Origin: Sphingomonadaceae bacterium
Lineage (GTDB): Bacteria; Pseudomonadota; Alphaproteobacteria; Sphingomonadales; Sphingomonadaceae
Direction: 5' to 3'
Length of the DNA: 64,000 nt
Assembly (NCBI GenBank): GCA_016000085.1
Contig: JAECRT010000009.1
Span: 1-64,000 of the forward strand
Under the pieces are notes generated by a model. It ran no database searches. It saw nothing but the letters and a program-made list of their open reading frames with translations, and was not told the origin of the DNA. Made by a program: the position numbers and the translations under genes. Shown here piece by piece: positions 28,922 through 36,896 of the stretch (its first letter is position 1; each line of letters begins with the position of its first letter).

Positions 28922-29026
28922 TTCCTCCGCCGGTATGAGCCGGATCAGGTTCGCGGGTTTGCGGACTGAGGCGCCCCTTGCGCCCGATCCGCGTCTCAGC
29001 CCTGACAGCGCCAGGACACCCCGTGG
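28922..29026 (-). promoter_or_regulatory. TPP riboswitch (THI element)
   Basis: On the minus strand the conserved pieces appear in order: GGGGTGTCC (near 29020), GGGCTGAGACGCGG with the CTGAGA core (28990-29005), and CGAACCTGATCCGGCTCAT followed by ACCGGCGGAGGAA (28922-28955). This is the three-way junction aptamer that binds thiamine pyrophosphate. The final helix overlaps the GGAGGAA ribosome site of the receptor gene, so TPP binding would hide it: control is probably at translation initiation. No U-rich terminator is seen between aptamer and start codon. Confidence 0.92.
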
Positions 29027-29073
29027 GTGAATGAAGGAACAGCGCCTATGCCGCGAAACGCGCGGCGTCAACA

Positions 29074-30159
29074 TCAACGCACGAAGGGGTCGATCGTCCT
29101 GATCGTGCCATCGGCATTATAATGTAGTTCCGTCGCCTTGACGTTGCGCAGCCGCGTCTGCCCGGAAAGCTGGCTGTCGGCATAGAAAAGCCACCAGCGG
29201 CCGTCCTTTTCGACGATCGAATGGTGCGTGGTCCAGCCTTCCACCGGCTCCAGTATTCGGCCGCGATAGGTGAACGGGCCATAGGGCGAACTGCCAGTGG
29301 CATAGGCCAGGAAATGCGTGTCCCCGGTCGAGTAGCTGAAATAATATTGGCCCTTGTAACGGTGCATCCAGGCCGCTTCGAAGAAACGCCGGTCATGATC
29401 GCCGCCCAGCAGGGGCTTGCCCTGTTCATCCAATATCTGGATCGGGCGGGGCGTTTCGGCAAATTCGGTCATGTCGCCCGTCATCTTCGCGACGCGCGGC
29501 ATGAGGGCAGGCTTGTCGTCGGCCATCAGGTCGGTCTTGGACCCATTGGGATTATAGCGGCCGTCGATATTGCGTTGAAGCTGGCCGCCCCATATGCCGC
29601 CGAAATACATGTAGCTTTCGCCATCCTGGTCGGTGAAGACGGACGGGTCGATCGAATAGCTGCCCTTGATCGGTTCGGGCCGCGCCTTGAATGGACCCAT
29701 CGGATTGCTTGATGTCGCAACGCCGATGCGGAAGGCGCCGCTGCGGTCCTTGGCCGGGAAATAAAGATAATAGGTGCCGTCCTTATGCGCGGCGTCGGGC
29801 GCCCACATCTGCTTGTCGGCCCATGGCACGTCCTTCACGTCTAGCGCGACCGGGCCAAGCGTAACCGGACCACCGACGCGGTCCATCGACAGGATGCGAT
29901 AGTCGCGCATTTCGAAATGGCTGCCCAGATCATCCTCCGGCGTCGGGCCGTCAATGTCGTGGCTGGGATAGACATAGATTTTGCCGTTCCACACATGAGC
30001 GGACGGATCGGCGGTATAGATTTCGCTGACCAGCGGCTGCGACAGATAGCGGCGTGAGGCTTTATCGGTAGTCGCGGTAGGAGAGGCGTGTTGGCATCCT
30101 GCGGTCAACGCCAGCAGGGCAAGGGGCAACGTCCTGATGATGGGCAGTTGCATGGGCAT
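29074..30159 (-). CDS. Glycoside hydrolase family 43 lipoprotein
   Basis: A 361-residue secreted lipoprotein with lipobox LALLALTAGC at its N-terminus. The five-bladed beta-propeller of GH43 is visible: SEIYTADPSAHVWNGKIYVY with the catalytic Asp base, MWAPDAAHKDGTYYLYFPA, YSIDPSVFTDQDGESYMYFG with the pKa-modulating Asp, and FFEAAWMHRYKGQYYFSYST with the acid Glu. Likely substrates are arabino- or xylo-oligosaccharides. Start MPMQLPII (30159) is chosen for the GGAGAGG six bases upstream; the frame is open 20 codons more. A perfect palindrome at 30211-30230 probably binds the LacI regulator encoded just upstream. Confidence 0.9.
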   Translation of the reverse strand: MPMQLPIIRTLPLALLALTAGCQHASPTATTDKASRRYLSQPLVSEIYTADPSAHVWNGKIYVYPSHDIDGPTPEDDLGSHFEMRDYRILSMDRVGGPVTLGPVALDVKDVPWADKQMWAPDAAHKDGTYYLYFPAKDRSGAFRIGVATSSNPMGPFKARPEPIKGSYSIDPSVFTDQDGESYMYFGGIWGGQLQRNIDGRYNPNGSKTDLMADDKPALMPRVAKMTGDMTEFAETPRPIQILDEQGKPLLGGDHDRRFFEAAWMHRYKGQYYFSYSTGDTHFLAYATGSSPYGPFTYRGRILEPVEGWTTHHSIVEKDGRWWLFYADSQLSGQTRLRNVKATELHYNADGTIRTIDPFVR

Positions 30160-30210
30160 GATGATCCTCTCCATTGTCCTTGTTTCAGACAAGGTAGCGC
30201 TATCATTTTT

Positions 30211-30230
30211 TGAAAGCAATCATGCTTTCA
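30211..30230. promoter_or_regulatory. LacI-family operator before the GH43 gene
   Basis: TGAAAGCAATCATGCTTTCA is an inverted repeat with eight-base perfect arms (TGAAAGCA / TGCTTTCA) and a four-base centre. It lies about 52 bases upstream of the GH43 start and 25 bases after the stop of the LacI gene. Size and symmetry fit a LacI/PurR-family operator, although the usual central CG is absent. A related sequence occurs at 31465-31484. Confidence 0.65.
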
Positions 30231-30255
30231 CGGTTGTCGCGTGATGGGCCGCGCT

Positions 30256-31308
30256 TCATTCCGGTCGCTGGTGGTGCGGTGGGACGGCATCGGATTGACG
30301 CCGGATCAAACGATAGTCGAGTTTCTTGTGACGCGGCGGAGCATCGGCATCGGCCTGTGCGCCGCCACGGATCGCGGTAGCAAGCAGGGCCATAGCTTCC
30401 CGGCTCATGTCGCGGATCGGCTGGTGAATGGTTGTCAGGCTGGGCCAGATCGCGGATGCCAGCGGCGCATCGTCAAACCCGCATACGGTCAGTTCGGCCG
30501 GAACATTGAGTTGCCGCTGATGCGCGATGGTGATGGCGGCGACCGCCATATCGTCATTACAGGCGAAAATCGCAGTCGGCCGGATCGCCAGCGATAGCAA
30601 TTGTTCGGCCGCCTCCAGCCCCGATCGATAACTGAAATCTCCCTGCACGATCCATTCGTCGGCAATGGACAGCCCATGATCCGCCATCGCCTGACGATAG
30701 CCCTCGAACCGCCGCGCGCTCGCACGGTGCTGAATATTGCCCTGGATGAAGGCGATGCGCCGATGCCCCAGATCGATCAGGTGGCGCGTCATGTCCTGCG
30801 CGGCATGGCGATCGTCGATAGCGACCGCCATCAGGCTGGCATGCTGGTTGTCGGGGGCGATGGCCACGGCCGGAATGGCATGGCGCGCGAGCGCTTCGTT
30901 GAGTTCGGCCCAGTCACACAGCGGCGGCGGCACAATAACGCCGGATACGCGTGCCTGGGAAATTTGCGCGATGATATCTTCGGCCGACGCATCGGGGGCG
31001 CATTGTTCGACCATCAGATGAAAATGATGGCCCGCCGCCTCATCCAGCGCGCCGAGCAGCAATTCGCCCAGATAGGCGGACGTGGTGGTGTTGCGATATA
31101 GCAAGGCCACGCGCCGGTCATCGCTGCCCGCCAGCGCGCGTGCTGCGGCGTTGGGCGCATAGTTGAGTTCGGCGACCGCTTTTTCGACCTTGGCGCGGGT
31201 CTGCGGACTGACCCAGCTTTGCTTGTTGACCACGCGCGACACGGTCATGAGCGATACGCCAGCGCGGGCGGCCACATCGCGAATGGTGGGGAGCTTGCGG
31301 TCGTTCAT
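30256..31308 (-). CDS. LacI family transcriptional regulator
   Basis: A 350-residue repressor. The helix-turn-helix and hinge at the N-terminus read TIRDVAARAGVSLMTVSRVV, with NYAPNAAARALAG as hinge, and a periplasmic-binding-like ligand domain follows (VALLYRNTTTSAYLGELLLG, HRRIAFIQGN, AIFACNDDMAVAA). Start MNDRKLPT (31308) sits right before the HTH; the frame is open 41 codons upstream but without family resemblance. It lies behind the GH43 gene in orientation and divergent from the formylglycine enzyme. Operator-like sequences before both neighbours suggest it controls them in response to a sugar. Confidence 0.92.
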   Translation of the reverse strand: MNDRKLPTIRDVAARAGVSLMTVSRVVNKQSWVSPQTRAKVEKAVAELNYAPNAAARALAGSDDRRVALLYRNTTTSAYLGELLLGALDEAAGHHFHLMVEQCAPDASAEDIIAQISQARVSGVIVPPPLCDWAELNEALARHAIPAVAIAPDNQHASLMAVAIDDRHAAQDMTRHLIDLGHRRIAFIQGNIQHRASARRFEGYRQAMADHGLSIADEWIVQGDFSYRSGLEAAEQLLSLAIRPTAIFACNDDMAVAAITIAHQRQLNVPAELTVCGFDDAPLASAIWPSLTTIHQPIRDMSREAMALLATAIRGGAQADADAPPRHKKLDYRLIRRQSDAVPPHHQRPE

Positions 31309-31464
31309 GGCCTGCGCGACGGGACGCGGGCGAGCGACAGGAAGCAGCGCCCTGTCATGGGCGGCTGGTGTAGCTGATCGGCAGAAGGGTGCATGGGCGG
31401 GAGGTTGGCCCCAGAAAGAGATCGCAAGCAATGTGTGCGAGGCATATGCCGCATCCTGTTGTTG

Positions 31465-31484
31465 TCAAGCAATCAAGCCTTTCG
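31465..31484. promoter_or_regulatory. Second LacI-type operator candidate in the divergent region
   Basis: The sequence at 31465-31484 matches the GH43 operator at 13 of 20 aligned positions, including an uninterrupted AAGCAATCA core followed by GC and TT. Its right arm is degenerate. It lies 157 bases upstream of the LacI start and 91 bases upstream of the formylglycine enzyme gene. It could serve for autoregulation or for control of the enzyme gene. The rest of the 266-base divergent region shows no other feature. Confidence 0.4.
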
Positions 31485-31574
31485 CCCGACTCGTTTGCGG
31501 CCCCCTACCCTTGATGTGGTCACCCGCCCTGTGCGAAGGAACCCACCGTAGCGGCGACAGGCTGGAGACAAGAT

Positions 31575-32537
31575 ATGACGGAAAGCGCCACGATAAGGGA
31601 GGGCATGCGCCGGATCGAAGGTGGCCGTTTCCACATGGGGTCGGAACGCTTCTATCCCGAAGAACGTCCCGTGCGCGAAGTGCAGGTCGACAGCTTCTGG
31701 ATCGACGAAGTGCCGGTTACCAATGCGGCGTTCGCTCGGTTCGTCGAGGCGACAGGCTATCGTACTTTCGCGGAAATCGCGCCGGACCCGCGCGATTATC
31801 CCGGCATGTCTCCCGATCTGGCGCAACCGGGTTCGCTCTTGTTTGAACGGACGCGCGGTCCGGTGGATCTGCGCGATTTCAGTCAGTGGTGGGCGTTTCG
31901 GCCGGGTACAGACTGGCGGCATCCCTGGGGACCGGAAAGCGGGATCGACGGGCTGGAGGATCATCCCGTCGTGCATGTCGCCTGGGGCGATGTGCTGGCC
32001 TATGCGCATTGGGCGGGCAAGGATCTGCCGACCGAGGCGGAATGGGAATTTGCCGCGCGTGGCGGACTTGACCGGGCGGAATTTGCGTGGGGCGATGAAC
32101 TCGCGCCCGGCGGGGCGATGCTCGCTAATTATTGGCAGGGTGTCTTTCCCTACGACAATCAACTGCTCGACGGGTGGGAGCGGACGTCCCCGGTGCGCAG
32201 CTACCCGGCCAATGGCCATGGCCTGTACGATATGGTCGGCAATATATGGGAATGGACCAGCGACTGGTGGAGCCTGCCGACGGTCCATAAGAAGCCGTTC
32301 AAGGATGCTTGTTGCGTTCCGGCCAATCCGCGCGGCGGCAAGGAGCGTCATAGCATTGACCCGGCAGATGCGCTGGGGCGGATCGGGCGCAAGGTTCTAA
32401 AGGGTGGATCGCATCTATGTGCGCCCAGTTATTGCCAGCGCTACCGCCCGGCGGCCCGTCATGCGCAGGCGATCGACAGTTCGACCAGCCATATCGGCTT
32501 CCGCTGCATCGTGCGGGTGGACCCAGCTGGCAAATGA
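31575..32537 (+). CDS. Formylglycine-generating enzyme (SUMF1/FGE type)
   Basis: A 320-residue protein of the FGE-sulfatase fold without a signal peptide. It opens GMRRIEGGRFHMGSERFYPE and continues with PTEAEWEFAARGGLD and MVGNIWEWTSDWW, the family core. The two copper-binding catalytic cysteines are present as C282 and C287 in GGSHLCAPSYCQRYRPAARH, so this is a true FGE rather than one of the many catalytically different relatives. FGE oxidises a sulfatase cysteine to formylglycine. No sulfatase gene occurs in the window, so its substrate is elsewhere in the genome. Start ATG has GGAG eight bases upstream. Confidence 0.88.
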   Translation: MTESATIREGMRRIEGGRFHMGSERFYPEERPVREVQVDSFWIDEVPVTNAAFARFVEATGYRTFAEIAPDPRDYPGMSPDLAQPGSLLFERTRGPVDLRDFSQWWAFRPGTDWRHPWGPESGIDGLEDHPVVHVAWGDVLAYAHWAGKDLPTEAEWEFAARGGLDRAEFAWGDELAPGGAMLANYWQGVFPYDNQLLDGWERTSPVRSYPANGHGLYDMVGNIWEWTSDWWSLPTVHKKPFKDACCVPANPRGGKERHSIDPADALGRIGRKVLKGGSHLCAPSYCQRYRPAARHAQAIDSSTSHIGFRCIVRVDPAGK

Positions 32538-32556
32538 CGCCGGGCAATGCCCGGCG
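32538..32556. terminator. Hairpin between convergent genes (first)
   Basis: CGCCGGGC-AAT-GCCCGGCG forms a perfect eight-base-pair stem with a three-base loop directly after the FGE stop codon. No clear T-run follows. It is probably part of a bidirectional transcription stop between the FGE gene and the convergent HU gene. Confidence 0.6.
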
Positions 32557-32576
32557 CCTGCCCACACGGCATAACG

Positions 32577-32598
32577 GCGCCCCGCCAAAGCGGGGCGC
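32577..32598. terminator. Hairpin between convergent genes (second)
   Basis: GCGCCCCGC-CAAA-GCGGGGCGC forms a nine-base-pair perfect stem eight bases before the end of the HU gene. It lacks a long T-run on either strand. Paired with the hairpin at 32538-32556, it fills the 68-base space between the two convergent genes. Confidence 0.6.
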
Positions 32599-32605
32599 GC
32601 GTTGA

Positions 32606-32881
32606 TCAGCCGTTCAGCAGATCCTTGACTGCCTTCGCCGGGGCGAAAGTCAGCTTCTTGGACGCTGCGATCTGGATGGTTTCACCAGTCGAGGGGTTCC
32701 GGCCTTCGCGGGCTGGGCTGTCCTTGACCTTGAACTTGCCAAAGCCGTTCAGCGAGATTTCATCGCCCTTCGACGCGGCTGCGGCAATGTTGGTGAACAG
32801 GGCGTCGACAGCCTTCTTGGCGTCGGCCTTCGTCACACCCAGATCCGTGGCCAGGGCCTCGGCAAGATCGCTATTGTTCAT
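32606..32881 (-). CDS. HU family DNA-binding protein
   Basis: A 91-residue nucleoid protein of normal HU length. MNNSDLAEALATDLGVTKAD begins the helical dimer part, and GFGKFKVKDSPAREGRNPSTG is the beta arm that wraps DNA, with the conserved Arg-Asn-Pro tip. Start at 32881 is the HU-family start; the frame is open 20 codons upstream. Its mRNA is probably monocistronic, ending at the two hairpins downstream. Confidence 0.95.
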   Translation of the reverse strand: MNNSDLAEALATDLGVTKADAKKAVDALFTNIAAAASKGDEISLNGFGKFKVKDSPAREGRNPSTGETIQIAASKKLTFAPAKAVKDLLNG

Positions 32882-33066
32882 GAACTTCTCCCGGTTTGTG
32901 GATGATGGCAGGCTGCATAGCCGCAATTGCGGGCGGTTCACAACAGGCTGTGACGCCCAAACGCTGAAATAACGGGGTTAATACACCTCTCGACCGCTTT
33001 GAGTTCCCTTTCAGGCGTATCACTCGGCCAATTGTATGGGCGACAGGGCAGCGAATTGCCCCAAAA

Positions 33067-33900
33067 TCAAAGACGGGCGGCGTGCCAACGTAGATGATCC
33101 TCCATGAAGGTCGAGATGCAATAATAGCTATGGTCATAGCCATCGCGCAGGCGCAGCGTCAGCGGAATATCCGCCGCCAGGCACGCCGCGCGCAGCAGAT
33201 CGGGCCGCAATTCCTTCTCCAGAAAGGGGTCGGCGCCGCCCTGATCGATCAGTATCGCGTCGATTCGCGCGCCATCCTCGATCAGTGCCACCGCGTCATG
33301 GCGGCGCCATACGGCGTTATCCTGCCCCAGATAACCGCCCAGCGCCTTTTGCCCCCATGGCACCTGCGATGGCGCGACGATCGGGGCGAAGGCCGAGACG
33401 GCCTTGAAACGATCGGGAAAGGTCAGCCCGATCGTCAGCGCCCCGTGGCCGCCCATCGAATGACCCATGATCGACTGGCGATCCATGTCGGCAGGGAATT
33501 GGGCAGCGATCAACGTGGGCAGTTCGTCGGTGATGTAGGACCACATGCGGTAATGCGTCGCGAAGGGCGGCTGCGTGGCGTCGACATAGAAGCCCGCGCC
33601 CAAACCAAAATCATAGGCGCCGTCAGGATCGTCGGCCACGCCCTCACCCCGTGGCGAGGTGTCCGGCGCGACGAAGATCAGCCCCAGTTCCGCACAGGCG
33701 CGGCGGAACTCGCCCTTTTCCGTGACATTGGCATGGGTGCAGGTCAGCCCCGACAGATACCAGACCACCGGCAGCTTTGCGCCCGGCGCATGGGGCGGGA
33801 CATAGACCGAGAAGGTCATGTCCGTTCCCGTGGCCGTGGAGGCATGGCGATAAACGCCTTGCACACCATCATGGGCGTGGTTGGTGGATAGGGTTTCCAT
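33067..33900 (-). CDS. fghA: S-formylglutathione hydrolase
   Basis: A 277-residue alpha/beta hydrolase of the esterase D family. The catalytic serine sits in IMGHSMGGHGALTIGL, the Asp near LIDQGGADPFLEKELRP, and the His in DGYDHSYYCISTF. It hydrolyses S-formylglutathione to formate and glutathione, the second step of glutathione-dependent formaldehyde detoxification. It starts three bases after adhC, its partner enzyme, so the two form an operon. No regulator of the FrmR type is adjacent. Confidence 0.94.
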   Translation of the reverse strand: METLSTNHAHDGVQGVYRHASTATGTDMTFSVYVPPHAPGAKLPVVWYLSGLTCTHANVTEKGEFRRACAELGLIFVAPDTSPRGEGVADDPDGAYDFGLGAGFYVDATQPPFATHYRMWSYITDELPTLIAAQFPADMDRQSIMGHSMGGHGALTIGLTFPDRFKAVSAFAPIVAPSQVPWGQKALGGYLGQDNAVWRRHDAVALIEDGARIDAILIDQGGADPFLEKELRPDLLRAACLAADIPLTLRLRDGYDHSYYCISTFMEDHLRWHAARL

Positions 33901-33903
33901 CGA

Positions 33904-35013
33904 TCAGAACACCACGACGGAACGGATGCTTTCGCCCGCGTGCATAAGGTCGAAGCCCTTGTTGATCTCCTCCAGGGTCAGCACATGGGTAATCATCGGG
34001 TCGATCTCGATCTTGCCGTTCATGTACCAGTCGACGATCTTGGGCACGTCGGTACGCCCGCGCGCGCCGCCAAAGGCGCTGCCCTGCCAGACGCGGCCAA
34101 TGACGAGCTGGAAGGGGCGGGTAGAGATTTCCTTGCCCGCCTCGGCCACGCCGATCACCGTCGATACGCCCCAGCCGCGATGGCAGGCTTCCAACGCCTG
34201 GCGCATGACATTGGTGTTGCCGGTGCAGTCGAACGTATAATCCGCGCCGCCATCGGTCAGCGCGACGAGATGCTGGACGATGTCGCCCTCGATCTGCGTG
34301 GGGTTGACGAAATGGGTCATGCCAAAGCGACGGCCCCATTCTTCACGATCCGGGTTGATATCAACGCCCACGATCTTGTCCGCGCCGACCATCCGCGCGC
34401 CTTGCAGCACGTTGAGGCCGATGCCTCCCAGGCCAAAGACGATGACGTTGGAACCGGGCGTCACCTTCGCGCTGTTCACGACCGCGCCGACGCCCGTGGT
34501 CACGCCGCAACCGATGTAGCAGCTCTTGTCGAACGGCGCGTCTTCCCGGATTTTGGCCACCGCGATTTCGGGCAATACGGTGAAGTTGGAGAAGGTCGAG
34601 CAGCCCATATAATGAAAGATCGGCTGGCCCTTGTAGGAAAAGCGGGTCGTGCCGTCGGGCATCAATCCCTGGCCCTGCGTCGCGCGGATCGCGGTGCACA
34701 GGTTGGTCTTGCCGCTGAGGCAGCTTTTGCACTGGCGGCATTCGGGCGTGTAAAGCGGGATGACATGATCGCCCGGCTTGACCGAGGTTACGCCGGGGCC
34801 GACTTCACGCACGATGCCCGCGCCTTCATGCCCCAATATGCTGGGGAAGATGCCCTCGCTGTCGAAACCGTCGAGCGTGTAGGCGTCGGTATGGCATATG
34901 CCCGTCGCCATGATTTCGACCAGAACCTCGCCCGCTTTTGGGCCTTCCAGATCGACTTCCACGATCTCAAGGGGCTTCTTCGCTTCAAAGGCAACGGCGG
35001 CGCGGGTCTTCAT
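33904..35013 (-). CDS. adhC: S-(hydroxymethyl)glutathione dehydrogenase (class III ADH)
   Basis: A 369-residue zinc alcohol dehydrogenase that oxidises the formaldehyde-glutathione adduct with NAD. Catalytic zinc ligands lie in [13 protein letters not shown] and [12 protein letters not shown]; the structural zinc cysteines in [15 protein letters not shown]; the NAD fold in [19 protein letters not shown]. The C-terminal [13 protein letters not shown] is typical of class III enzymes. Start [20 protein letters not shown] (35013) is the family start; a frame ten codons longer is open. It lies directly upstream of fghA. Also active as S-nitrosoglutathione reductase in known homologues. Confidence 0.95.
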   Translation of the reverse strand: MKTRAAVAFEAKKPLEIVEVDLEGPKAGEVLVEIMATGICHTDAYTLDGFDSEGIFPSILGHEGAGIVREVGPGVTSVKPGDHVIPLYTPECRQCKSCLSGKTNLCTAIRATQGQGLMPDGTTRFSYKGQPIFHYMGCSTFSNFTVLPEIAVAKIREDAPFDKSCYIGCGVTTGVGAVVNSAKVTPGSNVIVFGLGGIGLNVLQGARMVGADKIVGVDINPDREEWGRRFGMTHFVNPTQIEGDIVQHLVALTDGGADYTFDCTGNTNVMRQALEACHRGWGVSTVIGVAEAGKEISTRPFQLVIGRVWQGSAFGGARGRTDVPKIVDWYMNGKIEIDPMITHVLTLEEINKGFDLMHAGESIRSVVVF

Positions 35014-35132
35014 GAAAACTCTCCCAAAAAGGCGTGTCTGCACCTAGCGCCGGTGGGACGACGGGATAAAGAGGCATTTCGGTAAATATTTCGCCATTGC
35101 TTGACCATCGCGTGGTAAGTTCGGGGCGAGGA

Positions 35133-36416
35133 TCAATGCCCGCCCGATGCAGGGCGCTTCACCTTGCGGATCTGGCGGATGCCCAGCCATACCGTCACGA
35201 TGATCGCCGGGATCAACGCGATGTCGACCCAGCTGGGCAGGTGCGCGCCCTGATGCTCCAGCGCTTCTTTCAGGTGATGCCACAGCCCCAGCGCATAATA
35301 GCTGACCGCCACCACCGACAGGCCCTCGACGGTATGCTGCAACCGCAATTGCAGCCCGGTGCGACGGTCCATCGACGCCAGAAGGTCGCGATTGCGTCGG
35401 GCGAGCGCGGTATCGACCCGCGTGCGGAGCATCGCACTGGTCCAGGCCGTGCGCTGCGACAGATCCTCCAGCCGCCGGGTGAAGGCGTCGCAGGTCCGCA
35501 TCGCAGGCAGCAGGCGTCGTTCGGTAAAATCGTCGAGCGACCCATAGCCGCGCACCGGCGCTACCCGCAACGCGCGCAGGCGGTCCCGGCATATGTCGGC
35601 ATAGGCCTGCGTCGCGCTCATGCGATAGCGGGTATGCGCCACGATCTGCGCCAGTTCCGCGCTGAGCGCAGACAACGCCTCCAGCACTGTGTCGGCATCG
35701 GCGTCCGCTTCCGCCACGCGCGCAGTGATCGCAGTCAGGCGCTGCTCCAGCGCCGTCAGCACCGGCGTCGCCCGCTGCGCTTCGGGCAGGCCCAGCAGGG
35801 CGATCTTGCGATAATTTCCCAGTTCCTGAAGCCGCTGGACCAATTGCGCCATCTCCGCGCCCTGCAAGCCCCTGTCCTGCACCAGCAACCGGCCAAAACC
35901 GTCGTCATGCAGGCGAAAGTCACTCCAGATGCGGGCAAGGCCATCGGCCACGTCGGAAATGACGAGGTCATCTTGTCCGAAATGGGTCGCGATCATCGCT
36001 TCGTCGGCGGTGTCGGTGACCAGTGCTATCTGGGTCGAACGGATGACGCGGCCGGGCAGCGCACCGATCCATTCCGCCGTCAGGGCGAAGGGAGACAGGT
36101 CGAATGGCTGCCCCACGCCCGGCGCCAGGAAGCTGTATGTCATGAATTCGCTATGCCGTTCCCATGTAAATGCCAGCGCGCCGATGCGGCAGGCGAGGAA
36201 GCGGTCATGGGCGCCCAGCACCGCGCCATGGGGGGCGAGCAAGGCGGCCAGCGCGATCAGGCTGTCGGCCGCTTCGGCTTCATCGACCAGCAGCACATAT
36301 TGCAGCACTCGCGCCGGCGCGTCGAGACGCGGCATCTTGCGCACATGCATCTCGCGCGACAGCGACCCGCGCAGGGGATGGCTGCGCTCGCGCAATTCGG
36401 CGAAAGGATCGTTCAT
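35133..36416 (-). CDS. DUF3422 family membrane-anchored protein
   Basis: A 427-residue protein with a long soluble N-terminal part and two C-terminal transmembrane helices (about 363-381, VVAVSYYALGLWHHL, and 398-415, WVDIALIPAIIVTVWLGIR). The N-terminus ERSHPLRGSLSREMHVRK and the segment FTWERHSEFMTYSFLAPG are family hallmarks. The helical middle (ALEQRLTAITARVAEADADAD) suggests a coiled coil. The topology resembles CorA-like channel proteins, but no GMN motif is present, and the function is unknown. It stands alone between adhC and the VOC gene. Confidence 0.85.
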   Translation of the reverse strand: MNDPFAELRERSHPLRGSLSREMHVRKMPRLDAPARVLQYVLLVDEAEAADSLIALAALLAPHGAVLGAHDRFLACRIGALAFTWERHSEFMTYSFLAPGVGQPFDLSPFALTAEWIGALPGRVIRSTQIALVTDTADEAMIATHFGQDDLVISDVADGLARIWSDFRLHDDGFGRLLVQDRGLQGAEMAQLVQRLQELGNYRKIALLGLPEAQRATPVLTALEQRLTAITARVAEADADADTVLEALSALSAELAQIVAHTRYRMSATQAYADICRDRLRALRVAPVRGYGSLDDFTERRLLPAMRTCDAFTRRLEDLSQRTAWTSAMLRTRVDTALARRNRDLLASMDRRTGLQLRLQHTVEGLSVVAVSYYALGLWHHLKEALEHQGAHLPSWVDIALIPAIIVTVWLGIRQIRKVKRPASGGH

Positions 36417-36500
36417 CTCTTCCTGCTCCCCTGACCCGTCGCGCCATTTAGTCCGACAAATAGGAGGTGCGCAAGTCCGGTGACCTAAAGGCCCAGAGGG

Positions 36501-36893
36501 TCAGGTTTGCCGTTCTTCATAAAGTTCGATCGGTAAGCCATCGGGATCATTGAAAAATGTGAAGCGCTGTCCGGTATAGTCATCCACCCGGATCGGCTCG
36601 CATGACACACCATGACGGGCCAGCCGTGCGACTTCAGCATCAATGTCGGCGACGACGAACGACAAATGCCGCAACCCGCATGCTTCGGGCCGGGAAGGCC
36701 GGGACGGTGGATCAGGAAAGGAAAACAGCTCGATCCGGGCATTGCCCGCGTCGAGATCGCATTTCCACGAATCCCGCGCTTCCCGATACACTTCGTGCAG
36801 CACCGGGAAGCCCAGGATTTCGGCATAGAAGTGCCGCGAGCGCGCATAGTCCGATCCGATGATCGCAATATGGTGAACGCCGCGCAGCCCCAT
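36501..36893 (-). CDS. VOC family protein (YaeR/GloA2-like)
   Basis: A 130-residue vicinal oxygen chelate protein with two beta-alpha-beta-beta-beta units. The metal-ligand positions are visible in GVHHIAIIGSDYARSRHFYA, RIELFSFPDPPSRPS, ACGLRHLSFVVADIDAEV and FFNDPDGLPIELYEE (His, Glu, His, Glu). It closely follows the pattern of E. coli YaeR, a glyoxalase I-like protein whose physiological substrate is uncertain. It starts three bases after the ilvD stop and is probably transcribed with it. Confidence 0.88.
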   Translation of the reverse strand: MGLRGVHHIAIIGSDYARSRHFYAEILGFPVLHEVYREARDSWKCDLDAGNARIELFSFPDPPSRPSRPEACGLRHLSFVVADIDAEVARLARHGVSCEPIRVDDYTGQRFTFFNDPDGLPIELYEERQT

Positions 36894-36896
36894 GGT

